Of a stretch of 64,000 nucleotides of DNA, positions 47,217 to 61,265 are shown piece after piece. The DNA is from Mesocentrotus franciscanus. Its lineage: Eukaryota > Echinodermata > Echinoidea > Camarodonta > Strongylocentrotidae. Both the position numbers and the translations under genes were made by a program. Numbering within the stretch: position 1 is the stretch's first letter; each line of letters starts with the position of its first letter. Under the pieces are notes generated by a model that saw only the letters and a list, made by a program, of their open reading frames with translations, had not been told where the DNA came from and searched no databases. The stretch covers positions 11,178,534 through 11,242,533 of the forward strand of contig CP137675.1 in NCBI GenBank assembly GCA_037976565.1, in the 5' to 3' direction.

Positions 47217-48386
47217 TCTACAATTTTGCTTGACTTGAAATATGAGATAAGAAGCATGTATTTTATAGCATCCCCCTCATTATTTTTATATGAATAAATC
47301 TTCATAAGAATAAATGGAATCACCGATTATTAGATTATATCAGACAATAGTTAAATATTTTTTAAAATGTCTGAAAAGTACTAGTTTGTCAAGCAGGCGT
47401 ATAGTCCTTCAACCATGAAGAAAAAAGTGCAGCAAAATATATCTCTATTGTCAATGCCCATTGAGATCGAGTGAAGGGAAAAAAGGGAAGATTATTTTTA
47501 AATAATCAGACAATGTTTTTTTTTGTATTTTGCTTTGTTATTTGTTTTTGTTTTGATTTTCTTTTTGCGCGTAACAATAATTTTGACTGATTCATTCAAA
47601 CTGTAAGTGTAACTGCATACCCTTAGCCAAACTCCCGTCTGAGACAGAATATTACGATATACCTACAAGGCTTTAGAAGCAATTGAATTGTGGTAAAATG
47701 TCAAACTAGAGTCTGTGCCTACAAATCCCCCTCCCCCTTCCCTCGGTCTACATCTCTCCCACTTGAAATGAATAGAATGAGGCATAATAATTACTGTGGA
47801 ACTCTCATACTCATCTCGTCTGTTTAGAGCCAGAAGGGCCTTAACCCCTATACTTTAATTCAGAGTTAATGTTCTTCTACCTCCAATCAGACACATCAGT
47901 CTGTCAAAAATACAAGTCCAAATATTGACGTCGGTGGGGCGTATACACGATGACTGGATAGACACGAAACCAACACTTCCTCAGGGACCTCTCATCTTAT
48001 TTTTCTTGTCGGGGCACTGACCCTTTCCACGATCAGTGCATGCACGTCAAACATCCATCTCGAGACTTCAGACGAGAGGACTTGATGAGTTTTCCATCCC
48101 CTCCCCCCCCCCTCCCCCTCCCCCTCCCTACAGGAAAGAGAAATTGGACAAAAGGATATCATCTTTAGTTTACTCTTGTGTTTAGTATTTCTTCTAAACG
48201 CTATCGCAAACTGTTTTCAATAAATCAACTCGAGGACAATTTCAATACCTTATCGTTTCCATTGAAATCATGTTGGGATTACGTAATACGCCAATGTCAT
48301 GTTCACACATTACAAAAGGTGACGCACAAGGCTGTTGAAATTGCGTTAGGTTGATTTTTCAAAAGTAATTGCTATCACGTTCCTCT
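47217..48386. other. intergenic, little visible
   Basis: AT-rich with C-rich runs at 47725-47745 and 48103-48125. It includes one arm related to the 49015 MITE. No gene found. Confidence 0.6.
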
Positions 48387-48478
48387 TTCTTCTTCTTCTT
48401 CTTCTTCTTCTTCTTCTTCTTCTTCTTCTTCTTCTTCTTCTTCTTCTTCTTCTTCTTCTTCTCCTTCTTCTTCTTCCT
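48387..48478 (+). repeat. (TTC)n microsatellite
   Basis: About 30 units of TTC with one ctcc interruption. Confidence 0.95.
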
Positions 48479-48717
48479 TTTCAATCTATTTATGTATTCA
48501 ACCTTCCTCCGTTTTAAGTTCTTCTTTTACTTCGTCTAGTTCTACGCCTTCTTCGAGTTTTTAGATCTTTTTTTAAATCATGTTTTCTTTCTTTTTTTAT
48601 TCTCTTTCTTCCAGATTTTTTTCCCCAAGTCTCCTTCTCTATGTTTGAATTCTCCCAGATATTGTTTTTGTTGTTAAAGAATCACAGTTTTTGTCAAAAT
48701 GCGATTGCGCGACCAGT

Positions 48718-48998
48718 GGAGTGTTTCTCAAAGACTAAGATTGACTCTGAAGTTGGACTTAAACTATGGCAGGCTGTTAATGCCACTGTTTGCTCTCATC
48801 ATTTACTGGCATTGGTCTCTCATGGGACATACAAATCATGGTCACAAATCTACAGAATTTACATTTTTTGATTATTCATTATTGAAGACAAAAATCTTAT
48901 GTAAAGATCATAATGGTGAGAGCAACCATGCAGTGGCATGAATGGCCTGTCATAGTTCAAGTCCAAGTTTAGTCGATCTTAGTCTTTGTGAAACACCC
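48718..48998. mobile_element. about 280-bp inverted-repeat element
   Basis: The left end gtgtttctcaaagactaaga and the right end tcttagtctttgtgaaacac are inverted; pairing continues through ggacttaaactatg / catagttcaagtcc. No ORF of note. Confidence 0.75.
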
Positions 48999-49014
48999 CA
49001 GTACTCTGCTGATC

Positions 49015-49096
49015 GAGAGCCAGAAGGGCATTAACTCATATAGTACGTTGTCCATTCATTATAATTTGACATAGCATTAAAGCCCTTCTGGCTCTC
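49015..49096. mobile_element. 82-bp inverted-repeat MITE
   Basis: gagagccagaagggcattaa and ttaaagcccttctggctctc form the ends. A related single arm (agagccagaagggccttaa) is at 47826-47844. Confidence 0.75.
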
Positions 49097-49099
49097 AAC

Positions 49100-52000
49100 T
49101 AAACATGTCATATAAAGCTATAAGATATTAATATCATTTTAGACTAACATGTAGGTATCGTTCTCCTGTTTTTGCAGCTGATTTCCTCAGGCAAGGGTCA
49201 CGAAGCATCGATACCGTGCGAAACAATCCCAGGGTGAAGAAACTCAGAAATATGCAGATTATTTTAGCCTAAAGAGGTGGTACAGATTAATGCTGGAATT
49301 CATCATAATTCTGAACCGATGGGACGATTATGAGCAAAAACGGATTATGAATTAAAAGGACTTCGTCCCGTTGCGGCTAGTAGTAGATGGATATAGGAAA
49401 TTAGGAATTGTGAACATTCAAAGAATTTATGCTTTATAGATGACAGCACTATAAATAATTTTCACATTAAAATATCCATGATAAACAGCGAAAATATTGT
49501 ATAAATGCTGGGTAATTGTTACGCCTATCTATTTAGTGGTGCAAAGATGTATTACTTGTGATTGGGAAATTAAAAACGTTTATTTATTCCTTTTCCTCCT
49601 CCTAATCATAATCCTCCTTCCACTCCTCCCACTACTCCTCGTATGGGACACGTATATAAGCATATTATTACAGAAAATTATGAAAAATACTTTAATATTT
49701 TTTAACCTTGTAATTTCTGACAATGTCGTCATGGGTGACATGGAGCTCGAAGCAGAGGTCACTGTTCGGTGGGTCAAGCAGGCCGAAATGGCCCGTGACT
49801 CTTAGCACTGCAGGTGGTCAGACTGATGACCAACAAAACATAAGAGAGCCTTGTTACACAAAATTCGACCCCCCCCCCACCCCCTTCTAGATTATCTGTT
49901 CATCATCTACAATGTTCAAAATATGAAGTGAATTTTAAGGTAAATTTATTTGTAAATTAAATATTGAGTATCTTATAGTTATAGACCTAAACTCTATGTA
50001 TAAATTGAAGAAAAATTACAGGTTGTTGTATGCTTTTCTTAGGCTTAGGTTGTCAAATCGAAATCAGATTTTTTCCTCGAGATACGCAGTATCCCCCCCC
50101 CCAAAAAAAAAGGATGAAAAAGAAATCCAATCTCAACATCGTTTTATCATTTTAGCTATAACTAATTTCTATAATATTCATTTATACACACTCAATGAAT
50201 TATCCGGATATTTAAACAAATCTAAGTACACACATGTCATGAATTACTCTTGAAAAGTCAAATGAGGTCACTGACCAAATTTAGCACTTAACATTTTGAT
50301 TTCAAATTATCAGTGAGGGACAGTGGCGAGCGATAAGACACGATCGGCTATATATTCCAAAAGAAAGTTGGGACAACTAAAATTATCCATGTGCTGTTGG
50401 TGAATAAATGATTATATACTCATTTTTTAAAAGTAGATTTTGCTTCACTTTACATAATTATGATTATGTTCGTATGCATCAATATAGTTATGTTTATTTA
50501 TTTCTAATTAATAAAATTGAAAAGCAACAGTATTGTTAATGATCAATGATTTCTTAATTTCCATTTACAATATTATTATTAACAATATGTTAGAAGAAAA
50601 CAATTTATCGTCAGAATATATAGTTTAAAGACAAGTTCCTAACGATATTTGAGGGATAGCAGCACCTAATTGTGATTAGTATACAATAATTTATAAAGTG
50701 ACATAATATCTTGTGTCGCAGTGTACTAGCGGTATTACTGAAAATGTTGCGATATCGGTCATAAACAATCTCGTTCATAAAGGATATGTTTATTTTCTTG
50801 TAGACTTTAATGTCTGCATGTCTTTTGTTGCTGTCCCTTTCTGTAAACGGGATTGCCCACTTTTTATAACGGTTTCCAGAATAATCGTTTTGCCAAATTT
50901 CCTCGTCCCATCATTCAATAAAAGGCTTGTGAAAATACAAAAACATGAATGCGTTCTTTCTCTCAATAACATACCACTCTCAATGATGCGCTAAATGCGT
51001 TGTCTTGCACGCATGCTCTCCTGTTATTTTCTTTTCATGAATTTCGATAGTCGACAGCAAATAAGCACGGCGTCTGGACAGAATAATGAAAAGTCTAGTC
51101 TTTTATGTAACATTATGTTCCTGCCAGGATTGCGAAACAATGGTAGAAAATCACAATAGCTTTGTCATCCTTTAAGGGAGCTAAACACCTTTTCTTTGAA
51201 AACGAAATTGGTTTTCGCGACCTATTGACGTATTCAGAAAGGCAGGGATCACTCCAAACAAGTTATGTCAGACGTGGTAGAGCCTCTAAAATGGAGGGCC
51301 AACATACAAAAGATCCACAGCTGCATTGGACGATTTGAGGCAGAAAGTGCGAACTATCTGCTTGTGAAATTAAGATAAAAGTCACTTTTATTGACTCTTT
51401 TTCTTCCAAAATAGTCCAATTGTGGGATTTTTGTAACTTCATTCATCTTATTGCAATCGAACATTTGTGTTTCACTAATTTCAATCTCCTAGCAAATAAA
51501 GGCACTTGGTGAAATATCATTCTCTTTGACACTCTGTGGCCACAAGAGGGCGACGTGCCTTCGGAGACGAATCTCTTTGGTCGCAGTTTTTTTGTGGCTA
51601 TATGAACAATCACTTTCTTTATTCTACACACACTTTATTTACCTCCCTTCGGAGCTCAAGCGTTTTTCAATTTGATAATTAAAATGAATTGTGTTTTGTT
51701 AGAAATGTACCTTGTATTTTCCATGATATCGTAATTATCACTTTGAAATAAACACTAATGACTTGTAATGTATTCATCAGAAAGTTCAAACGTCAACAAA
51801 CAATAGTTTTCAACATTTTTCAAATTTCCAATGAGCAATCGCAATTGTAGGCCTAACGTTTGTTGGAATATGAATTTTTTTTTCCCCAATACTGTATTCC
51901 TATAGATTTAGAACAATGCACACATATTTGTTTGAAGAAGCAAATTTGAATCCCCATAAAAAGGATATTAGTAGTATGTGTGTCTACTTATATTTTAGGC

Positions 52001-52372
52001 AAACTCCCATTATGTGATTACCAGCCATTTTGTCCAATGTTCTAATCATCGATTCAATCAATTTATGTTACTTTGTCTGTGTCTGGTTTTCTCTTGCCAA
52101 TCAACCCCACACCCTCCCTCATCGAGGCCCTACTTGTCCAACCCATGACCCCACCCTCCCCCCTCCCCACCGATACTTGTTGAAATGCATTAGTGCTTAT
52201 TAGTAAACCGCTAACGAGTAAAAGGGTGCGTTACGTAACGCGTTTTGTCGAGGCCCTGAAAGAATATGAATGCCCTCTTTTCAATTTGAGTTGTCCATTG
52301 TTCGAATTCCTGGGCGGAAAATTGTGTCTTTCTCCGAGTCGACAAAAACAGAGTGCTTTTCAATAAGCTTGA
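49100..52372. other. intergenic, no gene seen
   Basis: AT-rich DNA with poly-C/poly-A runs near 49868 and 50093. ORFs up to about 100 codons show no domain, coding bias or splice context. Confidence 0.6.
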
Positions 52373-52377
52373 TATTA

Positions 52378-53301
52378 GGCGCATTTATACTGTCAAATAC
52401 CTCATTTTGAAAAATCGCGATTTTTCGTGCACCCGTTTACACTTGTGCCGAAACATCACCGACTGAGCTGCTCAGCGATGTTTTGGCGTGTTTTGGTTGG
52501 TAATGCGCATGCGCGGTCTTCCCAATGCAAAATGCTCAATCATACACAGCGAGTCCAGCACGAACAGTCATGCACGTATAACGGTACGTGTGACTACATG
52601 GACTACATGTTACCGCACGTACCCCTATAGATGGGACTACATTTACGCTTCCGTGAATGTTTCGCCATGGGTTCGTTGATGACATTAATTGCCTTCGATT
52701 TATTCCCGAAACAACCGTGAGACATAGAATTATGAGAAGATATTTGGAAGAGAGCTTTGATATACTTTGATTTATCACGTACGAAAGTATAGATTTGGTG
52801 TAATGACGGAAAATATGAAAAATACTGAAATATTTTCAGATAAAATAATACAAAAGGATTGCGCTTTGTTTCGCTCAGTTTTCGCATATTAAAACAGGAT
52901 TTGACAACTATTTGCAATATTTATGAGTTAGAACAACCCTTCTTCTTCCATTTGACATTTCAATCATTTCATTTAGTGGTTTCTAAAGCGAGATTTTACA
53001 GTTTAGCTGAGACTCTTTCGTAGCGGTTCAGCGTAAACAAGTTGTTCACTTTATGCAACTAAGGCTTCAAGGACGAAAGCTAGCCACGTTCCTAAAGTCA
53101 CGTGACCTAAAATCGCGATTTTACAAGAGCGAGCGTTTATACTTGCGAAATACGCCAAGATATGCCAAAAGATCACACTTCGTTTTGGAATCTTTCGGGC
53201 TTGGCATTTTTGCCGGTAAAGGGTAGTTGCCATGGTAAACATCGCGGTCAGGCTCCGGTTTGGCATTTTTTGGCGTATTTGGATGACAGTGTAAATGCCC
53301 C
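52378..53301. mobile_element. 924-bp TIR element with 5-bp TATTA flanks
   Basis: The left end GGCGCATTTATACTGTCAAA is the inverted match of the right end TTGGATGACAGTGTAAATGCCCC. TATTA occurs immediately on both sides (52373-52377 and 53302-53306). A second, oppositely oriented terminus begins at 53307. The interior has no recognisable transposase. Confidence 0.7.
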
Positions 53302-53330
53302 TATTAGGGGCATTTACACTGTCATCCAAA
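53278..53330. repeat. 53-bp near-perfect palindrome (25-bp arms, 3-base loop)
   Basis: The arm tttggatgacagtgtaaatg-cccct is followed by att and then its exact complement. It arises where two copies of the same transposon terminus meet head to head. Confidence 0.9.
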
Positions 53331-53339
53331 TATGCGTAA

Positions 53340-55553
53340 GTTTGACAGTCCTTATGGTCTACAGCGAAGTTTTCGAGTGAAAAATGACACCATGGAAGAA
53401 GGAGCTTCTAAACTTCTGGAGACATTGTGACACACGAGGAAAATACTAAACAAATCCGAAGCATATTATACATGTAGGTCCATGCATACTCTGTTTCTTG
53501 GAGCTGTATACGTTGGACATTAATGCAGAAACAATAGCTTTAATTTCATATAGATGGTTTCCTCTTTTTTCCTCTACTCTTCTCCCGCTTCTGATTCTCC
53601 CTTTCAGGTATATTTTATGAACGTGTCACCCCTTCTCTCTCTCTCTCTCTCTCTCTCTCGCTCTCTGTCTTCCTCATCCACTTCAGAAGGATGGTGTTTT
53701 TAGCGGGTTTTTTTAAAAGTGCTTTTACCTTAGGAAGAGTGGTGCCCCCAACACACACACACACACACACACACACTTGTCATCTACCTGTGATATCCAA
53801 AAGTACCTCTTTCTTAATTGACTGGTTGATTTTTACGAGTGGGGTTATTAGTTTATTCCATAGTCTCGATAGGGGTACTCGCCTTCTACGGTATACGGAG
53901 ATATGCCGCTCTAATGGTTTATATTTATACATGGGGTATGAATTTGTGTGGGAAATTCTAATACTGGCCCCAGTCTTATATTATATGTGTTTGCCTCAAA
54001 CATGGGCTCCTATTTTCTTCAGAATAATACCTCACCGATATTTTCGCTGCAGCGCAATCCTAAATGCAAAAATAATTGAAAACTCTGCGCTATTTCATTC
54101 AAAGTCCTCACCTATTCTGCCCAAACACCCCTTGAAATATGGCCATGGATTTTGAGGCCCCATCCATACTCCCCAGCCCAAACGAAATCTGAGTACCCCC
54201 TCCCCATGAATCAGTCCATGCATCATAATCATGCAAACTTTAATTTACCTTTTCTTCTTGCACAATATGTGATCATTAGTGCTGCTGGAAAACGGAGTGG
54301 TCGCTTTAAAAAATATATACAAATAGGGATTCTCCTTCTTTTGGAGGGGGTATCGCAATACCAAATCTCATGCGATTTGAAAATGACTTGCATCATAATT
54401 ATAGATCAACTTTAAAAATATAGTATTAATCAGTTACCATAGTATCACATGGCAGTAAAAATGTTTTGTTTATGTTTTGTTTACAATAACAGAATGCTTT
54501 ATTGTCCGAAATGACAGGGGGGAGGAGGTTTTGCTACGAAAATGGGGAGAAATGAAAATAGAAAAGAAAATAGGCCTAACAGAAAGAAAAGGTTTGCATT
54601 CCATGTAAAGCGTTCTGCTGTTCAAACTCCTTGCTTCAAACAAAAATTGGCGGCAAAATCTTGTCAGCAATTTGATCTCAATTTGCCAGACGGTGAGAGG
54701 GGCTATTGAATTCGATAATATGGAATCTTTTACGCCACCACCGATATCATTGTTCGTATAGTCTCTAGCTGGAGGGGGAAAGGGAGGAAAAATAGGGGTT
54801 TGCGAATGCTCGACGCCATTGATTATGGGCACGATACTCGGCTAAGTATTCGCCTCTAGCTCTTTTAACATGTTAGTGAGATTCTTTGTAGCTCTTGTCA
54901 TCCAAGAACCAGGCCCTAGTTTTACCTTACTTCTTTCTTCCGTGGTAATAACAAGCTAGCTGTTTATTATTTGGTAGAGATGGGGCAAATTCAAAACAAA
55001 CACAAACGATAGACACAAACATGGATTTTGATCCTCGATCATAGCTTGTAAATTGTAAATTGATTTAAAGTATTAAAACAAATGATGACTGGTGACAATA
55101 TCATTTTTAGATCTCTTTTGATCACATTGCATCGTGTAAGATGCCACGTGTGATGACGGAAATATCACTAAAATGATTCTGCGAATTTGTCTCCTATTTG
55201 CACCCCGCCCCTTCTCTTTTTACCTTCCCATTGAGTCCTTTGGCTTTCCGACAAAATCTCCAAATGTCCACCATTGGAGGGGTGCAACCCCTGTTTGTCC
55301 ACGCTAACAAAAATGTTCAGACCTGTTTGCAAACGGGACGGATTGGACATCGTGCTTTGTTTGTTTGTCTTGATTGTCGTTGTTGTTGTTGTGTGTTTTA
55401 AAAAAAGTAACGGGAGTGACATCATAATCATGACTGAATTCAATTTTAGGCTACGAAAGTTTTACAAGTCTACTGTATTATTGCGTTACTATACTTACAT
55501 AAAGATTTATATAAGCATTTAAATGTTAAATATATTACTCATTGCGGATGTAG
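53340..55553. other. intergenic, no gene seen
   Basis: Apart from the TC and CA microsatellites, nothing is recognisable. The 154-codon ORF at 53691-54155 spans the CA repeat (poly-Thr-His) and has no domain. Confidence 0.6.
53634..53776 (+). repeat. (TC)n and (CA)n microsatellites
   Basis: A TC tract at about 53634-53660 and a CA tract at about 53749-53776, separated by unique sequence. Confidence 0.9.
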
Positions 55554-55662
55554 TATCGAAAATAATATCGCTAGTGATATTCGTTTGTCTCGAGATCTTT
55601 TAGATTCCTTTTTGACCACATTGCGAGACAAACGAATATCACTAGCGATATTATTTTCGATA
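55554..55662. repeat. perfect 39-bp inverted repeat with 31-base loop
   Basis: The arm 55554-55592 begins tatcgaaaataatatcgcta and ends tttgtctcg. The arm 55624-55662 is its exact reverse complement. The loop is 55593-55623. Could be a very young MITE or a hairpin RNA source; nothing in the sequence decides. Confidence 0.9.
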
Positions 55663-57263
55663 CATTTAAATGTTGTTTTGAATTAATCATCTGTTATTTA
55701 TTATGTGCATCGATTGATTCATAACATTATTTATTAGAAATATAGAGTGATTGCGCTATATACATTGCACCTTAATATCGGCTTGTATCATAGCACTTTC
55801 ATTACAAAATATATAAATATTATTCAGTCCTTTTTATTTGAGCTAGAACTTAGAAGGAAGGAGAAAGATGTTGACCACTAAAATTCTCTCCTGACCCGAG
55901 CCTTGAAAAAGGAGAACAGAAAAGAAAATCTACACACAAAGAAGAACGATCCATTAGAGGGGTACTGCAAAAACACAACGATTTTTTTTTAAGACCCCTT
56001 GGTGAATAGGAATACTGGGAGGGGGTGAGAGAAAACGAAGTAAGCTAACAAAGAATCCCTCCCCGGAGCTATGCTGAGGGTAAAGACTTTTAGTAAATAT
56101 ACTGATTGTATTGTGAAGGAAGGTAAAGATGAAGATTTGTGAAGTGGTATAGAGAGGGGTGTTTTCGGAGAACTGTGATGCCCCAGGAAATTTATAGAAA
56201 TAAACGTATTAGTCCAATAAGGATTTCAAGACTACCCTTTTTCAAGGGTGCGTGTTATCTTAACCAAGAACAAAAAATGGAATATTGTAAGTCGATACAG
56301 CATGGGCGTAGGATGTTGTTGATGTGATTGAAAACTGGTGAGAGGGATGTTGTTGAAAGAATGAAGTCGTGGCCCTACTTGCCCCCAATTTCCTCAAACA
56401 GGGTACTTCCTTGAAAAATGAAGGCGGAAAATGGGGAAAGGGAAATATAAAATGGTCTTGAAATTTGTTTGCATAAATAATATTTCAAAATATGCACTAA
56501 TTTATTATGGGTAACATTGGCAACTTGACATGGTATTACAAGTCATGGAAAACTAAAACTTACAGGCCGACGCACATTTATTAATTGAAAATGAATAATG
56601 AAAGACGGAAAAGGAGATGTTTTGTCATCCTGCTCAGTGAAAATGTATCATACTGCATTGCATGTATAAACCCTAGCGATAACTACGTGATTAAAGCATA
56701 ATTTTGTCCATGTTCTTACTAATTTCATGTCATGTCACCAGATTATTTCGAAAAGTTGAGCTTAAAAAAAAAACAGGGGAAAGAGCTATTAGTTGCTATA
56801 TCATGGCGATAATATAGCACAAACTTACATGCCATACCCTTCATCCTGCCCTTTGATGTGTTGAACAACATAATGCACATTATTATGCATCATCGTACCT
56901 TTACAACATAGTCATCAATGTTTATCAATCATTAATGCCATGTAGATATAAGTACTTAATGGTGCCAATCTTTAATGGACCACCCTGCTACCCAGAAAGC
57001 TGATGACCACAAACAAACTTGTGGTTTCTCTTACAAGATGCAATTTGTTTGAAGACTGACCGGCATTCTTATTTTTATTTCTTCATGGTCAACCTCATCT
57101 TTGCATACGTTACGTCATCGTTAAATGGTTTGAGATATTCCTTTGTCTTTGCCCTCTCGGTTGTGTTTGGCTACAGTCATCCCGTGGCATTGGCAATGGC
57201 TTCTTAAAATAATTTAAAAAACGCTCCTCCTTATTCCCCTATATACACAGGGTTAAAGAATAA
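55663..57263. other. intergenic, no feature seen
   Basis: AT-rich, no repeats shared with the rest of the window and no ORF with coding character. Confidence 0.6.
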
Positions 57264-57800
57264 AGATACTATGTCCCTTTTGCAGCCAACATCAAATTAT
57301 GTAGAACTTTGCAGGAATTATGAATATGTCATGTATGTCCTATCTGTGAAATTTAAACGTTAGCAGTGTCCTAATATTCAAATTATGCAAGGAAACCCGT
57401 TTACTTGGTTTACTTGGTTCACTGTCAGACACCGTATAGAGTGACTGACTGGCTTTTTTCATGTTTGGTAATAACATACATAAAATGAGCTGTAAAGGGT
57501 ACATGAGCATTTGTCTACATCAATAACCCACTTCTTGTAATGGCCAAAATTAAACTGATTGAATCTTTGCGCAGCATAAAACGTACGACCATTCAGTACA
57601 ATGGTCTGAAAAATCAGACTATTACTTCCTGGCTCTATAGCTCCTAAGTCGATTCGACAACTAATAGTCGTTATTTTCCCATTTAAAGACATTTTCAAGC
57701 CCCCCTTTTTTTAGGGAAGTTCTAAATTAGTATTGTCTTTCAAATGCTGTTGGAATTTAACCTTTTCATTTTTTTGGCCTGCAAATGGGACATAGTACCT
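57264..57800 (+). mobile_element. TTAA element family B, 537 bp
   Basis: Same family as 30640-31168, with TAA|AGATACTATGTCCC at the left and GGGACATAGTACCT|TTAA at the right. The left target has changed by one base (ATAA). Intergenic. Confidence 0.8.
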
Positions 57801-57890
57801 TTAACAAAAGGCGGCGCCCCCTTTCAAAGCCTTTGGCGAGCGAAAAATATTATAGGGGCGGGGGCGGGGGTCACACTTTCACGCAATCCT

Positions 57891-58050
57891 GGGCCCCGTC
57901 ATATAAAGAGTTGATATTAATCGCAACTCATTTGCGATTGGTATCAATCATAACAATGAACATAAGAGATAGGAGACTGCAAACTTGCGATTGATTGGAG
58001 CACTTGCAATTAATTTTTTACCAATCGCAACTCTTTATAAGAGGGGGCCC
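57891..58050. mobile_element. GGGCCC-ended hairpin MITE, copy 3
   Basis: Opens GGGCCCCGTCATATAAAGAG and closes CTCTTTATAAGAGGGGGCCC. The inner repeat ATCGCAACT / TTGCGATT recurs. 160 bp, just after TTAA element 57264-57800. Confidence 0.8.
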
Positions 58051-61000
58051 TGAATTGGCCCCTGTATGGGGGTATAGTCTCGGCTTTCTGTAATCCATTA
58101 AATTTAAATTCCAACCGATATTGCCGGTAAGAATAACATTATATCTGAACGTACAAGAATACGTTTGTGAGGTAAAAGAAATATACAAAACTGCAGGAAG
58201 AACTAACGAATGACGGGTTATAGGAAAAACAGTAGCAGTGACCAAAAAAATAGTTCTTGTTGTTTTGTAAAGTATTCAACTTACACAATCCACGTGTCGA
58301 AATTGGTACCTACTATAACAGAGAATTACTAAAGTATGAAACTATTTAGAAAGAACATACGTGACTAGTAAACAAAATGATGAAACTGTAGACAGATGGA
58401 AATAGATATTAGAAGAAGAATTTTTATGTAATTTTCTCTGTGGTTTAGAATATTTGTGGTTATTCTGAATGTCTATAAGTATGATGGTTATTTCAATTTT
58501 ACTCATTCACTCACTTTTGTTTAATTTTGACATCTTATGAGCAGTTTATCATGATAGTTTTTTTTTCTTCTTCTTTTTCACTCTTCAGTCGCCCTTTCTT
58601 TTCACATACTCTCTCATTCAAATAGATGGTATTCATAGTAGACACACTTTTTCAAATGTTTTCCGGCGACAAACCGTCATGTTTTTGTCCTCATATTCAT
58701 CAAAGCGAAAACTAGAAAATGTAGGTTAAATTATGAGCTAATGTTGACTCTAACATAAAACCCCGCCGATTCATCGAAGCTTATCATGCTTATCGTATCC
58801 GCAAAAAATCATAGAAATCAAATAATGGTGAAAATTAATGAATAGGTATTGCCTTGCCGCCGGGAATGAGCGGGTAGGAATAAAGGAAAGATGTATTGCA
58901 TGTTTTTTTCAAAATAGCATAATATGCTATTTTTTCCCCTTTGGGGTACGATATTGTCCCATAACCATTACCCTAGTTACCTAATAACGTAGTTCCGACC
59001 ATAATGAGCCCTTGATGTAGGCGAAAGACTATGCTAAATTGTTTTAAACCTTACATTTTTTTTATTGCTAATCACCACGCCATTTTGAAGATGAATATCT
59101 TCAAAGAGATTGAAGAGCTAGCCGCGTCATCTGTTCAGCTCATGAACTAATTTTGTTTTCCATACCGGCAGCATAATAATGATTTCGTTGTCTGAAAGAA
59201 GACCAGAGTTTTGGGGACAATAATAGTTTTGAAGTTCACAGCTTTGCTTTCTTCAGTCTACAATACCAAGTCCAGCCGAGTATGAAATTGGGCTCAAGGC
59301 TAGTACTGAATGCATATACTGTACCGTTCCAGTTCATGGCTAAGACCAAGTCTACAAAAGTATATTTGCTGGATGGAAAATCTCGAGTGTGAGGAGTGAC
59401 TAAAACCCATGGACACATCGGCCAATTTGATCATTCAATAATAGCAAAGTTGTTTTCATTGCTGATAAACTTCTGTCTAACAGTTTATCCTACAGTAATA
59501 CAGAAGATAAAGATTTGTATTGTGTAAGTATCATTCATGTTTATTTCTTTTTATTTGAAGTGTCGCCTTCTTTGTTATTTGTAGCTGATGCTTGAGCTTT
59601 AATTGATTGTTTATCACTATATTCTTTATCCTACAATGAACTGTTTTGAAGTAGAATTTACCATGGCCCTATAAAATGTAATCACGAGAAAAACATTGAG
59701 TTAAGCCTCTTGAGTGTAATAGGACGTAAATTATGTAGCAAGGTAAATGTACATCAGCTAGGAGGAAAGAGGGACAGAGAGGGAGAGAGAGAGAGAGAGG
59801 GGATAGGTGATAATTAAGAAAGATAGAATTAAAGAGAAGGAGGTGAGAGATGGAGAGACAGCATGAGAGAGAAGAAAGAGATTTTGAGATTAGGCCTAAA
59901 TAAAGATCGGTTCTGTAAAATTCAATTTAATAAGTTCCCACCCTTTAACAAAGTCCTCCTGGATTAGTCCCTAAACCATTCTCTCTCTCTCGACTTCCAG
60001 CTCTATTTCCTAACCCCTCTCTCACGTAAGTCCCACACGTAAGGTGAAAAAAGAATATAAAAGGATTCGCAATTCTATTGAAATCCTCTGTACTAATCAA
60101 AAGGGATCGGACCTAATTCTTTAATCCAGTGATATTGAATTCAAATAGCGTGCGCGAAGTTGTGAGGTGTGCGTAATGCATCTTTTGTCAACTCGTAATT
60201 GAATGCTTTGCTTGACATTCGCCACCACCAACTCCTAAAGGGAGAGAGGGCTTCACTGGAGGATAAGGGCAAATGAAATGAAGCTATTCATCCTGTACCG
60301 CATCAAATAAGACCGCCATTTTTAATTGGGGTCCCTTCTTTTGGTTTGTCATTTCAGGTGTAGTTCAATAATGAATGATATCAACGATAAGGGGGTAAGA
60401 TTGTCAGGCAGATTAGTAGCTTTATGCAGATTGTTATCGCTTGAAATGGACAAAGGAAGGGTCAGTGCCTAGTCTAAATTTCCTTAGCCCGGGTTATGTA
60501 AATAGTACGGGGCTGGGAAAACCGAATATGAAATGCATATACACGTGGGACTAAGGGTAGAAATCCACGGTGTATATATTCCCATAATCGGCCGTTCTAT
60601 ATACCATGTTCATTTGCATTAATGATTTCTTACCGATTATATCATTGTAAGTAAAGAACTTGCACATCTTCTATGCTAACTTGAATTCCCCTTCCATTTC
60701 CATCATAAAAGCCTAAATGAAGTATGTGATTGGATGGTGTACAAAATACTTCGAAGTTCAAGAAGTAGATAATTTTTAGCACAGGCTCAGACATCTCGTA
60801 TACATTTATATTTTATTTGGGAGGGATCCTGAGCATTATTATATAGGAGCCAGATCAGGCTAGCAAAGAGATAACGGTAGGGTCGTCGTAAAAGTATACA
60901 AACCCATGCTTTCATTTGATTCTTGACATGCTTGAAACACTTTCTTTCTTTAGTGTTGGTTGACCAGCTTCACATATCAGCACAGTCTGTAGTAGATCCA

Positions 61001-61189
61001 TCTATATCTGCGAGTCCAAATGGATCGTGTCACGCCTTATGACAGACGTGCAGTCGTGTTGAACGGTGTGAACTATAGGATAGCGCCTGACAAGTCTGCA
61101 TGGACAATGTTTTTTTTAACAATTTAACTCATTGAGATTATCATCCCTAAAAATTCTACGAGGGAATAATGTTTATTGGGTTCTAACGA
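58051..61189. other. intergenic, no gene seen
   Basis: Unique-looking sequence with a GA microsatellite and a short palindrome (aaaatagcata/tatgctatttt) near 58911-58934. This is the flank downstream of RGM. Confidence 0.6.
59765..59800 (+). repeat. (GA)n microsatellite
   Basis: About 15 GA units in purine-rich DNA that continues to 59880. Confidence 0.85.
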
Positions 61190-61212
61190 CAGACAGAGAG
61201 GAAAAGAGAGAA

Positions 61213-61265
<53 letters not shown>

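Noticed and set aside
53691..54155. 154-codon ORF with a Thr-His run
   Set aside because: It reads through the CA microsatellite and shows no domain.
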